The position numbers and the translations under genes were made by a program. The notes beneath the pieces are model-generated. The model had not been told where the DNA came from. It did not search any database and saw only the letters and a list, made by a program, of their open reading frames with translations. A DNA stretch of 64,000 nt from Cymbomonas tetramitiformis (taxonomy: Eukaryota; Chlorophyta; Pyramimonadophyceae; Pyramimonadales; Pyramimonadaceae), in NCBI GenBank assembly GCA_001247695.2, contig LGRX02033413.1:1-64000 (forward strand), in the 5' to 3' direction. Shown here in pieces: positions 1 to 11,800 of the stretch. The number at the start of each line of letters is the position of its first letter. The stretch's first letter is position 1.

Positions 1-2104
1 CATGTACGCTTCCGGTCAAAGCTGTGATAAGGTCAACTTTTCACGGCGGTTCGATCTATCGGAAGGGTTTCTTCTCGTTCGCAGGATTCCCGCCTGCTAA
101 CGAGAGCCCTAGGGTAGGGGTTCCCGCCCGATCGTTTCCGCCTTTCAATTTGGCGCATGATGCCTGATATTTGAAAGATTTCCTTCCGATGAATCTTTCA
201 AACTAAAACTTTTCTCTCCGATATACTTCAAGTTTCACTCGAAAACATATCGTCAACGTTCCACTACGGTGGGTACGTTTATCGCTCAGGGTTCGCTTTG
301 ATCCGCTGCATTATCCGCCTTGCAGTATGGCGCATCCAAAAGTGGATAAGATGTATGAAAAATATTCCGAAAGTATTTCTCAAAGACGCAGAAAAGTTTC
401 GCTTAAACGAAACCCTTCTGGCCGTTTTGCGCTCAAAGAAACAGCAGATCAATCTGCTAGTTCTGAAGCGCCATCCCGGATGTGCCGCGGGGCTCGAAGC
501 GTGTGAACCAAATGACCAAATGAAACACAGATGCACACATACAGCGTTGAAAATATGTTTAAGTCGTTGTTATTACTATTTCGTAGCGTTCCCTTCGGCA
601 GGATACCGAAGGGAATGCCGTTTTGCGGATGCCGGTTCCCGCTTCCGTCACACGAAGCGGGGAATCCGGGATCTGCTTCCAGTCACCGAATCTGTGCGGG
701 GATGCTTCCTAGCGTTCATAATACCTTATATTAAACATTATTCGCTTCTAATATATCGCGAAGAGTTATCAATCTCTTCATTAATCTACCCTGCTGCACT
801 AGGATTTCACAGTGTAAAGCGCTTAAGAAGCGCGAACGGAAGCGGACAGATTCCAGAAAGATACCGGTGCGATTTCAATAACGGTTTAGATGTCCTTCTG
901 ATGTAATCGAACGGCTGTACGGAATTTGTAAACAATGAAAAATATAATTCGCATCTGAGGATTTTCATTACACTCTTAATACGCCGTACGGCAGTTTGCC
1001 AGAGTTCTCCATCATTATCTTCATCCACGAAAGCAGTCGGATCAAGAATTCGCTAAATCCAGATCGTTTAACCTCTTAGCCGGTAGCCGTTACGATATCG
1101 TAACAAACCACCCGCGGTCCTTTTGGTTTCGCATGCACGTGTGCTCACCAAAAAGGGTTAGACGAACTCTAGACATGATACAACCTAGGGTATGTGTGCA
1201 TAGTGAGCATGCATGCATCACTCCATGGCAGATTTGTATGGGATACACATACACTCTTATCATATTCATAACAATTTGAACCGACAATAATGCTTTTTAT
1301 AGCCAATTTTGAAACGGAAATCGGCTCAAATCTGCATGATTTAGACAACTTTGACATTTATATGAATGTGCATGACCATATATGTTCAGGGTATGCCACA
1401 TTCAACCATCACATATCGATATATGGGTGCTAAGGGCTATACATCCTCGCTTATATGTGAAATGCACGCAGACTAATCGCTTAAGTATGGAAAACATTGC
1501 TTAAGTATGAAAAACATTGAAGAATCGCATGTTTTTTTCATGTTTTTTTCGTAAAAAGGCCGCGTATATCGAGATGTAGGCACATTTAACTCAACCTATG
1601 ATGACAAAAGTTTAAACATGGCCAAGGCCGATAGCATCGTACTAACGGCAACCGCTTAAGAGACCTTAGGCGACCAAGAATCGCTTTTGCGTAAAGTCGA
1701 TTGCTAAAAATTGGAGAAGTTTTGCTCGTATAATCGGTATATCTCACGATATATATGCCATAGATGTTCATACAATAGCTCAATTTGTAGTTGCGATAGG
1801 TGTCGAAAACATATATAATCACCGTGGCATGCTTATGTATGTGAGCACCACACCCGCTTCCCACACAAAACATGCATTTTTGGCCGGAAATAGCGTTACC
1901 GGCTAAGAGGTTAAAGTAATTTATATTTCGGGTATATTCGATGCATCTTGAGTCAGAAGATGGTGTATAAAATGATGTTCATTACAAACGAAAAACGCTG
2001 TCGTCGTCGACACGTTGTGTTCAGATAGGTGGTCGCCAAGTTTCACGACATGTGACGCAGTCTGCAAAGCTCCTAGAGTGCAAGTTGGTGACACAGTCAC
2101 CCAA
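1..2104. other. Region without a convincing gene
   Basis: The open frames here (for example 298-906 on the plus strand) have no recognisable domain, mixed composition and antisense rivals, so I do not call them. Several short hairpins are visible, such as a stem around 588-618 (CCCTTCGG with CCGAAGGG) and one around 637-675 built from CGCTTC and GAAGCG. A small duplicated word, GCTTAAGTATG, occurs at about 1480-1515. Nothing else is supported. Confidence 0.4.
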
Positions 2105-2375
2105 AAAGAAAGTGTACTAACGGGGGGGTGTGGGGGCGGAGCCCCCACCGGCCTCACCTGGGAAAAAGTGTACTTATTAAAAGGGGGCGGAGCCCCCCAC
2201 CGCTAAGTCCGGAAAAAAAAGTGTACTTATGGGGGGTGGGGGTTGAGCCACCGCTCACCAAAAGAAAAAAGTGTTGGGGGTGTAGAAGTGGATTTCCACT
2301 AGGCTCAGTCTGGGGAAAAAAAAGTGTACTAACAGGGGGGTGTGGGGGGGCGGAGCCCAGAGCAGAGGTACACGA
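2105..2375 (+). repeat. Degenerate GC-rich tandem repeat, about 52-bp unit
   Basis: Five degenerate units follow one another. Each begins near AAAAAGTGTACT, continues with a G run and the inverted-repeat core GGGGGCGGAGCCCCC, and ends in a C-rich spacer. One related copy lies alone at about 14090-14130, in the same orientation, inside the end of another open frame. The two sites bracket the methyltransferase/DUF7869-like region, but I found no clean terminal inverted repeats, so they cannot be called element ends. Confidence 0.6.
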
Positions 2376-3127
2376 AAAAAAAGGACTGCAAAAACGGACA
2401 TAAATTGCAAAAACGGTCACGATTCTGCAAAAGCCTCACTGTACGTTTTCAGATGACTTGTGTATTCTCCCTAATTCCCCGATCCCCCCCGCCATATGCC
2501 CCATGTGGCATCCGCGTATGCCCCCTTGTGGCACACGCGCCCAATGTGTTTGTTGCTCAACTGGTGTGCCGCATTTTGTATGCACTCGCTTACGTGTGTG
2601 TATCGCATTCGTTTGTTTTCATCTTGTATGTTTTCGTTCCGACGTCTTGTGTGGGATCCGGGGGCTTTGGGTTTTTCTCGCCCATCACCGCGCACCGCCG
2701 AAATCCCGGCCATGCTTTTGCCGTGTATGTTCTGTTTGCATAATGTATTTGTCTGACACGCATTAGAACATTTTTAGGCAGAGCACAACACAGCATTTCG
2801 CAGGCGTTGTCGGCTTTGACCTAATTTCGGGTCAAAGTCGTCAATGCCACGTGTCCAGGGCTGGGTCACAGGGCATTGGCATTTTCCCAAATTCGTAATA
2901 TTTCATTTGAATATTGGGGCTGTTTGGCCCCAATATTCTGAATATTGGTGCTGATCAGCACCAATATTCAATGGAATCTTCCGAACAGTGGGAACACGTC
3001 AATGCACTTGACCAATCCAGTTCTGAACACGTGGCCGCCTTACTTCCACATCAGCATTTTATCATTAATATAGCTCAGAATTGCTGCCTGCGTGGCACGT
3101 TTCCATTGGTCCAAACCCGATGTGTCA

Positions 3128-3333
3128 TAAATATATCGTATTTATCGCCGATTATCGGATTGTGATGTCTAACTATCGATTGTGCAGGTTTTGGTGTTAT
3201 ATATTTAATTTATATCAAATCACATATAAATGTCCAAGTAATCGATTATTTGTCGATTTTGCCGATTATCGATACCGTTTTTCGGATATCGGATTGTATC
3301 GATACCGAAAAACCAAACCGATATAGAGCCCTG
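3128..3333 (+). mobile_element. hAT-type MITE, left end degraded
   Basis: About 205 bp rich in CGAT words, ending in CCGATATAGAGCCCTG. The sequence matches, in the opposite orientation, the intact copy at 41201-41436, which has CAGGG-type termini and an 8-bp target duplication. This copy keeps the right terminus, but its left CAGGG end is not recognisable at 3128, so it is truncated or diverged. It has no coding capacity. Confidence 0.65.
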
Positions 3334-3552
3334 GCCGACACTGGCGCGTCAGACGAAATATGATATTTGCTTGACTTGTGTAGACATGGGGCCACCACCG
3401 TTAACCACTGTACAAAACGACATAAACTGCACAGAACGACAGAATTCTGTAAAAAAAACCACAGGCGCGTCAGACGGAAGTGAACGAGTCATTCAACGAT
3501 GAAGACGGACAGGTTTGGCGGCCCGTCACAACCGCTGTGGTCAACGTTCCTC

Positions 3553-3645
3553 GGAATTCATGGTCACGAATTTCAGATTCATGGTCATGAATTCTAAATT
3601 CATGGTCATGAATTTCTGATTCATGGTCGCGAATTTTTAGCTTTC
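3553..3645 (+). repeat. Short tandem repeat, four copies of about 24 bp
   Basis: The word ATTCATGGTCATGAATTT is repeated about four times with small changes. Each unit contains the near-palindrome TTCATGGTCATGAA. On the minus strand the array translates as a repeating peptide (RDHESEIHD-like), but there is no sign that it is a real protein. Confidence 0.7.
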
Positions 3646-4044
3646 GCGAATACTGCACGTCGGATCAACTTTACATTCGAGCGACACTGACCCAGAATCC
3701 CAGATTCGATCCCCGTCCCACGCAGAAATCGAACTTATCGCGAAATGTGTCAGTCCCATACTCCCATTTAGGCAACCTGTAACTTTAGGCAACCTTTAAC
3801 GAACTGTTTGCTGGCTGCTGTTTTTTTCAATATAATATATCGACGTCGTAGTCGATAATATTCGTATTTTTGTAGTCGTTTTCCGTCCTTCCCGCCGTCC
3901 GTCCGTCCCTCCGTATATAAATATGGCTGATAATATTGTTGGAGAATGGGATAGCGCGCAAGGCGAAGCGGAAAGGGTACGTTGGTGTTTACGTTTTCCG
4001 TTGAAAATTGCTTGTGTGAAAAGAAACATCATCCTTTGCAACGA

Positions 4045-4165
4045 GTTGTTTGCGGACCCAAGGTCGGAACTCTCGTTTGCATTCATACCATCGCCTGCGG
4101 ATCTAAGATCGAGGCAGTTCATCCACTAACTATACCACCTGCGGACCTAAGGTCGAGGTGTGTTT
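4045..4165 (+). repeat. Three-copy repeat around TGCGGACCTAAGGTCGAGG
   Basis: Three copies of a 19-bp word (consensus TGCGGACCTAAGGTCGAGG) are spaced about 44 bp apart at roughly 4051, 4095 and 4139. The repeat contains the short palindrome GACCTAAGGTC. Its role is unknown. It lies about 300 bp beyond the 3' end of the methyltransferase-like gene. Confidence 0.6.
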
Positions 4166-4460
4166 GCCATGGTAGTGATAGGTCTTAAACACACTATTCG
4201 ATGAAAATGACATTATCATATGTCATTTTTGGATTTATATATATTTCAAAAAAATCAGGGTTTAGTGATATTTATGCGCGAAATAGGGATACATAAAGGC
4301 AACACGGTAGACAAGTGCAGTATGCGTACAATGAAAACACCGAAATATGCATACATGTATCATTCTTTATTCAAATGTTTACGAGTAGAGTTCTTTTCAC
4401 CCTATACCGTCGAGGCATGACTGATACTATCAGTCAGGGCGGTCGACAAATCCTACTATT

Positions 4461-7400
4461 TTAATCATCATTATCATCTGCGTCATCTTCATCTCCGTCT
4501 TCATCCTCAGATTCGGCAGTGGCCGCTTCCTTGCCCTTCGCCGTCGGTTCGCTCTTCTGTTTTGGCTTCGTCTCGGCGTCCTGATCGGGCTCGTTGTCGA
4601 AATTGGTCAGCCGTTGTTGCGCAGAGCTGACCATGAACTGGTCGTGGTCGAAGCCGATCGCGTTCATACCACACCTCATGGCGGCCATGGACGTCGAGCC
4701 GACGCCGCAGCAAGCGTCGAGAATCCAGTTGAGTGGATGGCCGTTCTCATCCATCTTGCCCGGATTGTCACCGAGCATGTGGCACTGGATCAGCTCCATC
4801 AACAGAGCTTGGGGTTTCTGATGGTTATTCACGGCTTTGTTGTCGCGTTTGAACATCTGGTGCACAACCGGGAAGCCGCGCAAAAGTGACGCGCGGCTCA
4901 CACGTTCACCTTCTCCAGTATCAAAGTTGAACATCCACTCCGGCTTTTTAGTAGACTCCCCCTGGGCATCGCTCTTTACATGGTACCCCAGGACGCCACA
5001 TTCAACGTCATTGTAGCGCACGGTCCTGTTGGGGTTCATGTTCACGTTCTGCTTGTGCCAGAAGAACCGCTCCGCGCGGCCGGAGCAGTAATTGTCAATC
5101 ACCTCCAGGAAATCGCTTTGTTGGACGAAACCGCAAAAGATAGCGATAGTCCATGCCGGGGCGGTGGTCTTGGCGTTGAAAGACTCCAGGAACGGTTGCA
5201 CCTCCTCCTTGGTCATCGCGTCGGGAGTCTTCTCCTTGTCAAGGGCGTAATTGCAGTCGATGATCGTCCCCGTGAAGGGCAGCCTCGGGACGTCCTTCAT
5301 ATCGCTCATGCTGCCCTTGACGATCTTCCAACGAGGGAACATCGGCACGTTCGTCTCATGTGTGGGCTCGTCGTCCTCAAGGCCTGCCTCTCCTGGAACC
5401 TTAAGCTCCGGCCCCTCGGTCCGCGCCTCCCGATAGAGTTTGATGTCGACTTTCACCTCGACCTGTTGCAAGCCTTGGATTTGCCCCGCGCTTGGCGCCT
5501 GCGCTTCTTTGAGATTCGCCCGCGCGTTCTCGACGTAATTGAAGATCGCGTGCGGAACTTCCCCAGATCCCCCCCGGCGCGCTCCCCCCTGAGTTGAAGG
5601 TAAGCAGCCGATCAACGACTCGATTTTCTCTTGGGAGCTCCAGTAGGGGGTGAACTCGTTCTTGAATTCGTCCCAGGTTTGCAATCCCGCCGCGGACACC
5701 AAGTGCTTCTGCACCATGCGTTCCTTCTTGAACTGGCTTATCATCTGGCCCCCCTCTTTTACTGACAACTCCTTGTTGATAATCAGGCGCAGATACGTGT
5801 CCACCTTGTCGAACTCCGCCTCCCCCGCCAAGCCGCCCAAGTTAATCCAGAACGTCATACCCATGGATTTGGCATTGTGGAGAAACTGAGCTTCTTCCAC
5901 CAAAATGCCTGCCCCTTTAGACGAGCCCGCTCCGTGGTCCCCGCCTCCTCGTTGCACCTCGTCTTCCATCTGCAAGTAAAAAAAACATTTTTAGCATGTC
6001 TTAAAATATAGAAAAGGATGCTTTGGGGGGTAAACACTGTTTGAAGCAGAAGTAAAAAGTAATTTACCTGTCGGTTGGAGGTGCCCTTTTTGCCAGCTTT
6101 CTTGGCGGGTCCCTTAGCGGGCGAAGATGAGGCCTTGCGCTTTTTGGTCTTCGAAGCCAAAGGGTTTTTCATGGTCTTCAGCTCAAACCTTCTGTAAGCC
6201 TCCATGATGCTAACGCAGAGGTCCCACGTCTGCGGCCGGAAATTGGCAATTGTCCAGTGCATGAAGTAGTGGTTGATTTGAGTTTCGCCGAACACCGAAT
6301 GCTTGGACATCGCTACTTGCTTCACATGCGTCCTCATAGCTTGGTTCAAGTGAGACATTACGGGGTACCAACTTGTGACCCGATCGAGGTGAGCGTTGAT
6401 GTCATCGTTCAGCGTCTTCATCGTCACCTCTACCTCGGGGAGGAGCTCAGGGTCTCCCTCGCGCTCAAACGTCTGCACATTCTCCATGTACTGGAATCCC
6501 TTGGGATATTTCTCGGGATCCGGGACTGAAAATCCATGCTCTGATTCGAACTCCGCCATTTTTTGCACCAGCCCTCCGACCTCGTAATACCCAGGTTGAT
6601 AAGGGGTACCCCGTTCGGTGTCCTCGGGGACGCCGGCGACGAACTCGGAGATCAACGCTTCTCGGTAAACCCTGTACACGACCCCATGCTTTTCGAAAAG
6701 GGTCGAACGAAGCCCTTGCATGAACTGGGTGTTGTCTTTGCCTTTCGTCTTCTGGTCGATTTGGTTCTGCATCTCGCCTAAAAACCGAATCATGTCAGGC
6801 GTGAGACCGATGTAGATCTTGCTCTCGAAGTGCCAGAAAGCTACCTCCAACGGGATTTCCTCGTGACACTCGTCGGTGGCTTGATAACAGTGCTGGTGCC
6901 CAAAAACCTTGCCTCTGTATTTTCCCTCGAGAGCTTTTCTCAGGGAGAATTCGGCACGGGTTTTGACATCGTCGATCGCAACAAGACCCGCATTGAAAGG
7001 GGCCCACGGGTTCTCCTTCCTGCTGGACTTGATCTCGTTCACCCAGCCCCTCTCTTGATCCCGGCAGGCCTCGTACCCCGTCGCGTGGTACAGGCATTCA
7101 ATGGGGAGACGAAACACACTCCCTTTCTCGGCCGCCTCGTCGGTATCCATCGGGTTCGGCCACCGGTGCTCCATCTCGATTTGCCTGCACAGCTTTGCTT
7201 TCTCCTCATAATCCATCTTTGCTGCATGCTCCACTGTTAGCTTAGCGTGCCACCCATGTGCAGCCACCTCGGCTGCCTTCCTTGCCTCAGATGGGGTGGC
7301 CACTTGAGACATATCCACATTAGCGCCCGCTCCAGTAAACGCTCTGGAGCCACCAGGTCCTTGAAGGGCGCGTTCGGCAGCACGCTGCACATCCGTTCTC

Positions 7401-8511
7401 CTGGCAGCCTGGGACAAGACGAAACTGTTCATTAGCTAATGAACGCCTTCCGCCCCGGTCAGGGCTCAGGGCGCGCGTTTCCAGGCAAAAAGCGTTCATT
7501 AGCTAATGAACGCTTTTCGCCCCGGTCCAGGCGCAGGGCGCGCGTTTCGAGGCCGAAAGCGTTCATTAGGTAATGAACGCTTTCCGCCCCGGTCCAGGCG
7601 CAGGGCGCGCGTTTCGAGGCCGAAAGCGTTCATTAGCTAATGAACGCTTTCCGCCCCGGTCCAGGCGCAGGGCGCGCGTTTCGAGGCCGAAAGCGTTCAT
7701 TGGCTAATGAACGCTTTCCGCCCCGGTCCAGGCGCAGGGCGCGCGTTTCGAGGCCGAAAGCGTTCATTAGCTAATGAACGCTTTCCGCCCCGGTCCAGGC
7801 GCCTGGCGCGCGTTTCGAGGCCGAAAGCGTTCATTAGCTAATGAACGCTTTCCGCCCCGGTCCAGGCGCAGGGCGCGCATTTCCAGGCGAAAAGCGTTCA
7901 TTAGCTAATGAACGCCTTCCGCCCCGGTCCAGGCGCAGGGCATGAAAGGGACGTACCGAAGCCTCTACAACAGGCATCTCGCCAGCAAGTCCGAGGTCAT
8001 CGATCACTGGCGCTGGCCTCCTGCTTTGCCAGAAAGGAGCTGTAATCGACGCTTTCCACGCCTGGTTTACATAGCTCGCTAGATAGAATTCTTTGCTTTT
8101 TTTTTCTTCTGCTGCCCTAGTTTTCAAATTTTGAAAAGCCATAAGCCGATTTGTGTGCTTTGGAAGGCTGAAGGTTTCCTCAAAGTTTGCGCTGTCTAAT
8201 TCGATCACAGTAAGCTTTCTGTTTCTGAATGCGACGAAATACAGAATTGGAGTCTGGTTCTCAATGATACTGTACGCTACGCGTTTCTCAGGAACGAGGC
8301 TACCCTCGACTACAGTCGAAGAGGTAAACGGAGGAAAACTGTAAAACACTTCTTCATTCTGCTCGTTTGGGTCATCAGAGTGAATCACTATTTGCAAGGT
8401 GTCAGGAGGATCGTCGGTTTCAAGCGTTCTGACAATGCTCCACTTGTTAGCTAGATAGTACTGGAAAATATGTGTTTCCCTCAGTACTTGAAATGTTTCG
8501 GGTGTCGCCAT
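4461..8511 (-). CDS. Methyltransferase-like protein with beta-class amino-MTase motifs (three exons)
   Basis: Three exons join in phase: 8511-7957, 7408-6068 and 5969-4461. The donors are GTACGT and GTAAAT; both acceptors end in CAG. The product is about 1134 aa. The C-terminal third shows the motif order of beta-class N6-adenine/N4-cytosine DNA methyltransferases: a motif IV position reading IIDCNYA (about residue 870), then FFWHKQN, RYNDVECGVLGYH, HQKPQALLMELI, and a motif I-like LDACCGVGSTSMAA (about 1049) followed by AIGFDHD. Motif IV lacks the usual PP of DPPY, so activity is uncertain. The first 630 residues match nothing I recognise; they end in a basic KKRKASSS-type stretch that looks like a nuclear localisation signal, and the extreme C-terminus is acidic. 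Intron 1 is filled by the palindromic satellite. The ATG at 8511 (MATPETFQVL) is chosen over upstream ATGs, which would add a leader with no resemblance to coding sequence. The gene is divergent from the DUF7869-like gene, and transfer from bacteria into an element is a reasonable inference. Confidence 0.7.
7409..7956. repeat. Intron-filling satellite, 67-bp unit with a 20-bp palindrome
   Basis: About 7.5 units of roughly 67 bp fill intron 1 of the methyltransferase-like gene from splice site to splice site. Every unit carries the perfect palindrome CGTTCATTAGCTAATGAACG or a one-base variant. The rest of the unit is GC-rich (CCGCCCCGGTCCAGGCGCAG and so on). Units are nearly identical, which points to recent amplification or homogenisation. 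This is not a CRISPR array: the interval between palindromes is itself repeated. Confidence 0.9.
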
Positions 8512-8835
8512 TGCGAAATGAGAGAAATTGGCTGTCAACTGTGGAAGGGGTGTGTGTGAAAGAACTTTGAAAAAATGATGTAACTTTAGCACAATATTGT
8601 AAATCATTTCTGGCGGCTGAAAATGACATGTCAAATATCGATGTCAATTTTAATCAAAAATGACATTTGCTGTCGCTTCCTGATTCGGTCTGTTCAGATC
8701 AAGGATATGATTTGAAGATATCCTGGTATCATTTGCGCTTAAATCGAGAATCGATCGATTTAGTAAGATAGAAATTCTCCGTTGACTCGCAAGTCCATAT
8801 CATTTTCAGAACGTAAAAAACGGCTTCATAAGCTA
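8512..8835. promoter_or_regulatory. Probable bidirectional promoter of the divergent gene pair
   Basis: 324 bp separate the two divergent start codons (8511 minus, 8836 plus). The interval contains the self-complementary words ATCGATCGAT and GATATC, and AT-rich stretches, but no clear TATA box. Both genes would be driven from here. The role follows from gene arrangement only. Confidence 0.45.
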
Positions 8836-11800
8836 ATGACGTCTAATTTTGACGAAAATATGTTTTCTATTCCTTTTGATGAAGGTTGCGAGATTATCTG
8901 CAAACCGTGCCCGAGAATAGTTATTGAAGATTCTATGGAAATAGAGGCTGACTTTTTCAATCATGAGCCAATTCCAAGCACAGCCCCGAGCGCAAATACG
9001 CAATTGGTCCTTTGGAACGCGCCTTTGACGTGTAGATCGGAAGTTAGCTCTAATTCTTCACGCGTTTCCGGGTCACGCGCTTTGCGCGAATTTGACTTAC
9101 AAGAGATAAAAAGCAGACTTGATACAGAATTTTCAGAGACAAGTTTGGACTTGAGGAATGAAGACCCTCTTCATTGTTTAAATGGTGAAGTAAACAAGCA
9201 GATTGTCGTGCGCAAACCGTACGAATCCGACATACGCAAACAGAAATATACAGGCGTAATTAGTATCAAGCAGCGACGTTTGCAGGCTGACAGTATATCA
9301 ATGACAGAAACCATTAAGTGCAATTGCAAGTCGCACTGCTGTCTATCTTTCTCATCGGCAGATATTAAGTCTCTTCGCGAAAAATATTTTCAGCATGACG
9401 CAAAAAGATAGAAAGGAATACTTCATCAAAGACTTGCTAAAAAACAGCTATCGATCTGAGGACAAGTTCGACTTCAAATACTTTTTGGCCAAGAAGCAGG
9501 TATGTTTTTTTTTGAGCTCGTTCATTAGCTAATGAACGGCCTCTGGACAAAGCGCGACTCACACAGGGACACTTTGGCTACGGGAACCGTTCATTAGCTA
9601 ATGAACGGCCTCTGGCCAAAGCACGACTCACACATAGACACTTTGGCTACGGGCACCGTTCATTAGCTAATGAGCGGCCTCTGGCCAAAGCGCGACTCAC
9701 ACAGAGACACTTTGGCTACGGGAACCGTTCATTAGCTAATGAACGGCCTCTGGCCAAAGCGCGACTCACACAGAGACACTTTGGCTACGGGAACCGTTTA
9801 TTAGCTAATGAACGGCCTCTGGCCAAAGCGCGACTCACACAGAGACACTTTGGCTACGGGAACCGTTCATTAGCTAATGAACGGCCTCTGGCCAAAGCGC
9901 GACTCATACAGAGATGCTTTGGCTACGGGAAGCGTTCATTAGCTAATGAACGGCCTCTGGCCAAAGCGCGACTCACACAGAGACACTTTGGCTACGGGAA
10001 CCGTTCATTAGCTAATGAACGGCCTCTGGCCAAAGCGCGACTCACACAGAGACACTTTGGCTACGGGAACCGTTCATGCGCTAATGAACGGCCTCTGGCC
10101 AAAGCGCGACTCACACAGAGACACTTTGGCTACGGGAACCGTTCATTAGCTAATGAACGGCCTCTGGCCAAAGCGCGACTCACAATTAGACACTTTGGCT
10201 ACGGGAACCGTTCATTAGCTAATGAACGGCCGTCCCGCCTGCAGACGTGCAGTGTTGGGGGTGTCTCCCAAGCGTCTTAAATTGGCATGACCTACCAAAA
10301 CCCTTATGCATTTTCTAGATAATGTGTTATTAATTTTTGAGTGACGGTTTTTTTTGTAACAGGTGTGCTTTAAGTTCTACTATATGGCTTACGGCATCAG
10401 CTACGGGTATCTTCACGACTGTCGGACACGCGTGCTCGAGGGCCGACACACGTTTGTTCATGGATTGACGTACGAGGAGGACAACCGCAAGATTTCTCTG
10501 AAACGCGAGTCGGTCGTCGCCTGGCTCAAGAAATACGCCGACGAATACGGACAACACCAACCTGACAAAGAACCGATTCATCTTTCGGATGGATTGACCA
10601 TCGAAGAGCTGTGGGACGAGTACAACGAGGGCTTGCAAGAGAATGAGGAGAGGAAAAAATGCTCTCTCAGTTACTTCTACAAAATATTTGACGAAGATTG
10701 CAGGAAGTGGCTCAAGATTCCATCGACGAACCGATTTTCTCAGTGCGATGTTTGCGCGTCCTTCAAGTTATTGAAGGAAGGCTTAACCAAATCTCAAAAA
10801 GGTGAATATTCATGAATAGCTTTGTGATGTGTTTATATGCTTATGTAATTTGTTCACTGACCCAAATTTGTGTATCTTGCACAGCGCAATACAACGGGCC
10901 TCTCAACAAACATCATGCAATCGCACGAGCGGAGCGCCAGAAGTTCTACAAACATGGTCGTAAAGCGAATATGACCAAGAGCATTACCATGAACAAAACT
11001 TGGCATAAGTATGCCTCGGTGATCATCGATGGCATGACGCAGTGGACCACCCGACTGCCACACTTTCGACGTATCCCTAAACATCTGGACTCTAAGGACT
11101 TCCTTGACGTGCACAACATGGGGAGCATGATCGAGAACGTGGGCCGCTTTATGGATTTCAACTACGCCAACTTCAAGGACGATGCGAACTTCCTTGTCAA
11201 CGTTTTGCACCGGGATATCCTCCGCATTCAAGAGCATCGACGCAACGGGGACGGGGAAAATTCATACCCGATGCCGGAAGTATTGTATGTACAGCTTGAC
11301 AATGTGAGCACCAACAAGAGCAAGTTGATGTTGGCATACGCAGCTTGGCTGGTGCACACGGACGTCTTTCGCAAGGTGAAACTCAACTTTCTGTTGGTGG
11401 GACATACGCACGAGAACATTGACCAGATGTTTTCACGCTTCTCCGTGCGTCTACGACGCAAGCAAGCTTGGACGCTCGACGAGATGATAGAGGTCGCACA
11501 AGAATGCTTTACGGATGGTGTAATATGCGAGCACACCGAGAAGATCTTCGACTTCAGCTCTTGGTTTGATGGTCACGTCTTCGATTGCCACAATATTTTG
11601 GCACAGCAGGCTTTCAAGTTCAAGAAGAACGAGCACGGCGAAGTGGGCATGCAGTACAAACAGTATTCCATTTCACCCAAATGGTTACCCGAGACTCCAT
11701 TGCCAAAGCTTGTTTCTACACCCCCTGTCACGGGGCCTGGATACATCAAGCCGATTCCTTTTACCGAAGAAGGCATCGAAAAGCTTGAGCATACCTTACA

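Larger units (their letters stand above)
3334..4460. other. Intergenic region with short repeats; possible small exon
   Basis: This gap holds two short tandem repeats (listed separately) and no long gene. An ATG at 3923 follows a TATATAAAT box and opens 18 codons (MADNIVGEWDSAQGEAER) that end exactly at a good 5' splice signal, AGG|GTACGT, at 3977. That looks like a first exon, but I could not find a convincing partner exon downstream, so it stays a suggestion. The interval from 4190 to 4460 is the 3' flank of the minus-strand methyltransferase-like gene. Confidence 0.35.

Noticed and set aside
298..906. 202-codon open frame on the plus strand
   Set aside because: No domain, odd composition, competing antisense frames and no splice or promoter context.
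3470..3658. Repeat-peptide gene on the minus strand (RDHESEIHD repeats)
   Set aside because: The frame is produced by a short palindromic DNA repeat and has no supporting context.
4980..7240. Long plus-strand frames (4980-5597, 6830-7240 and others)
   Set aside because: They are antisense to the methyltransferase-like exons, whose own frame has clear motifs and in-phase splice sites.
7409..10232. CRISPR array
   Set aside because: The sequence between palindromes is itself repeated within each array, the genome is eukaryotic and there are no cas genes.
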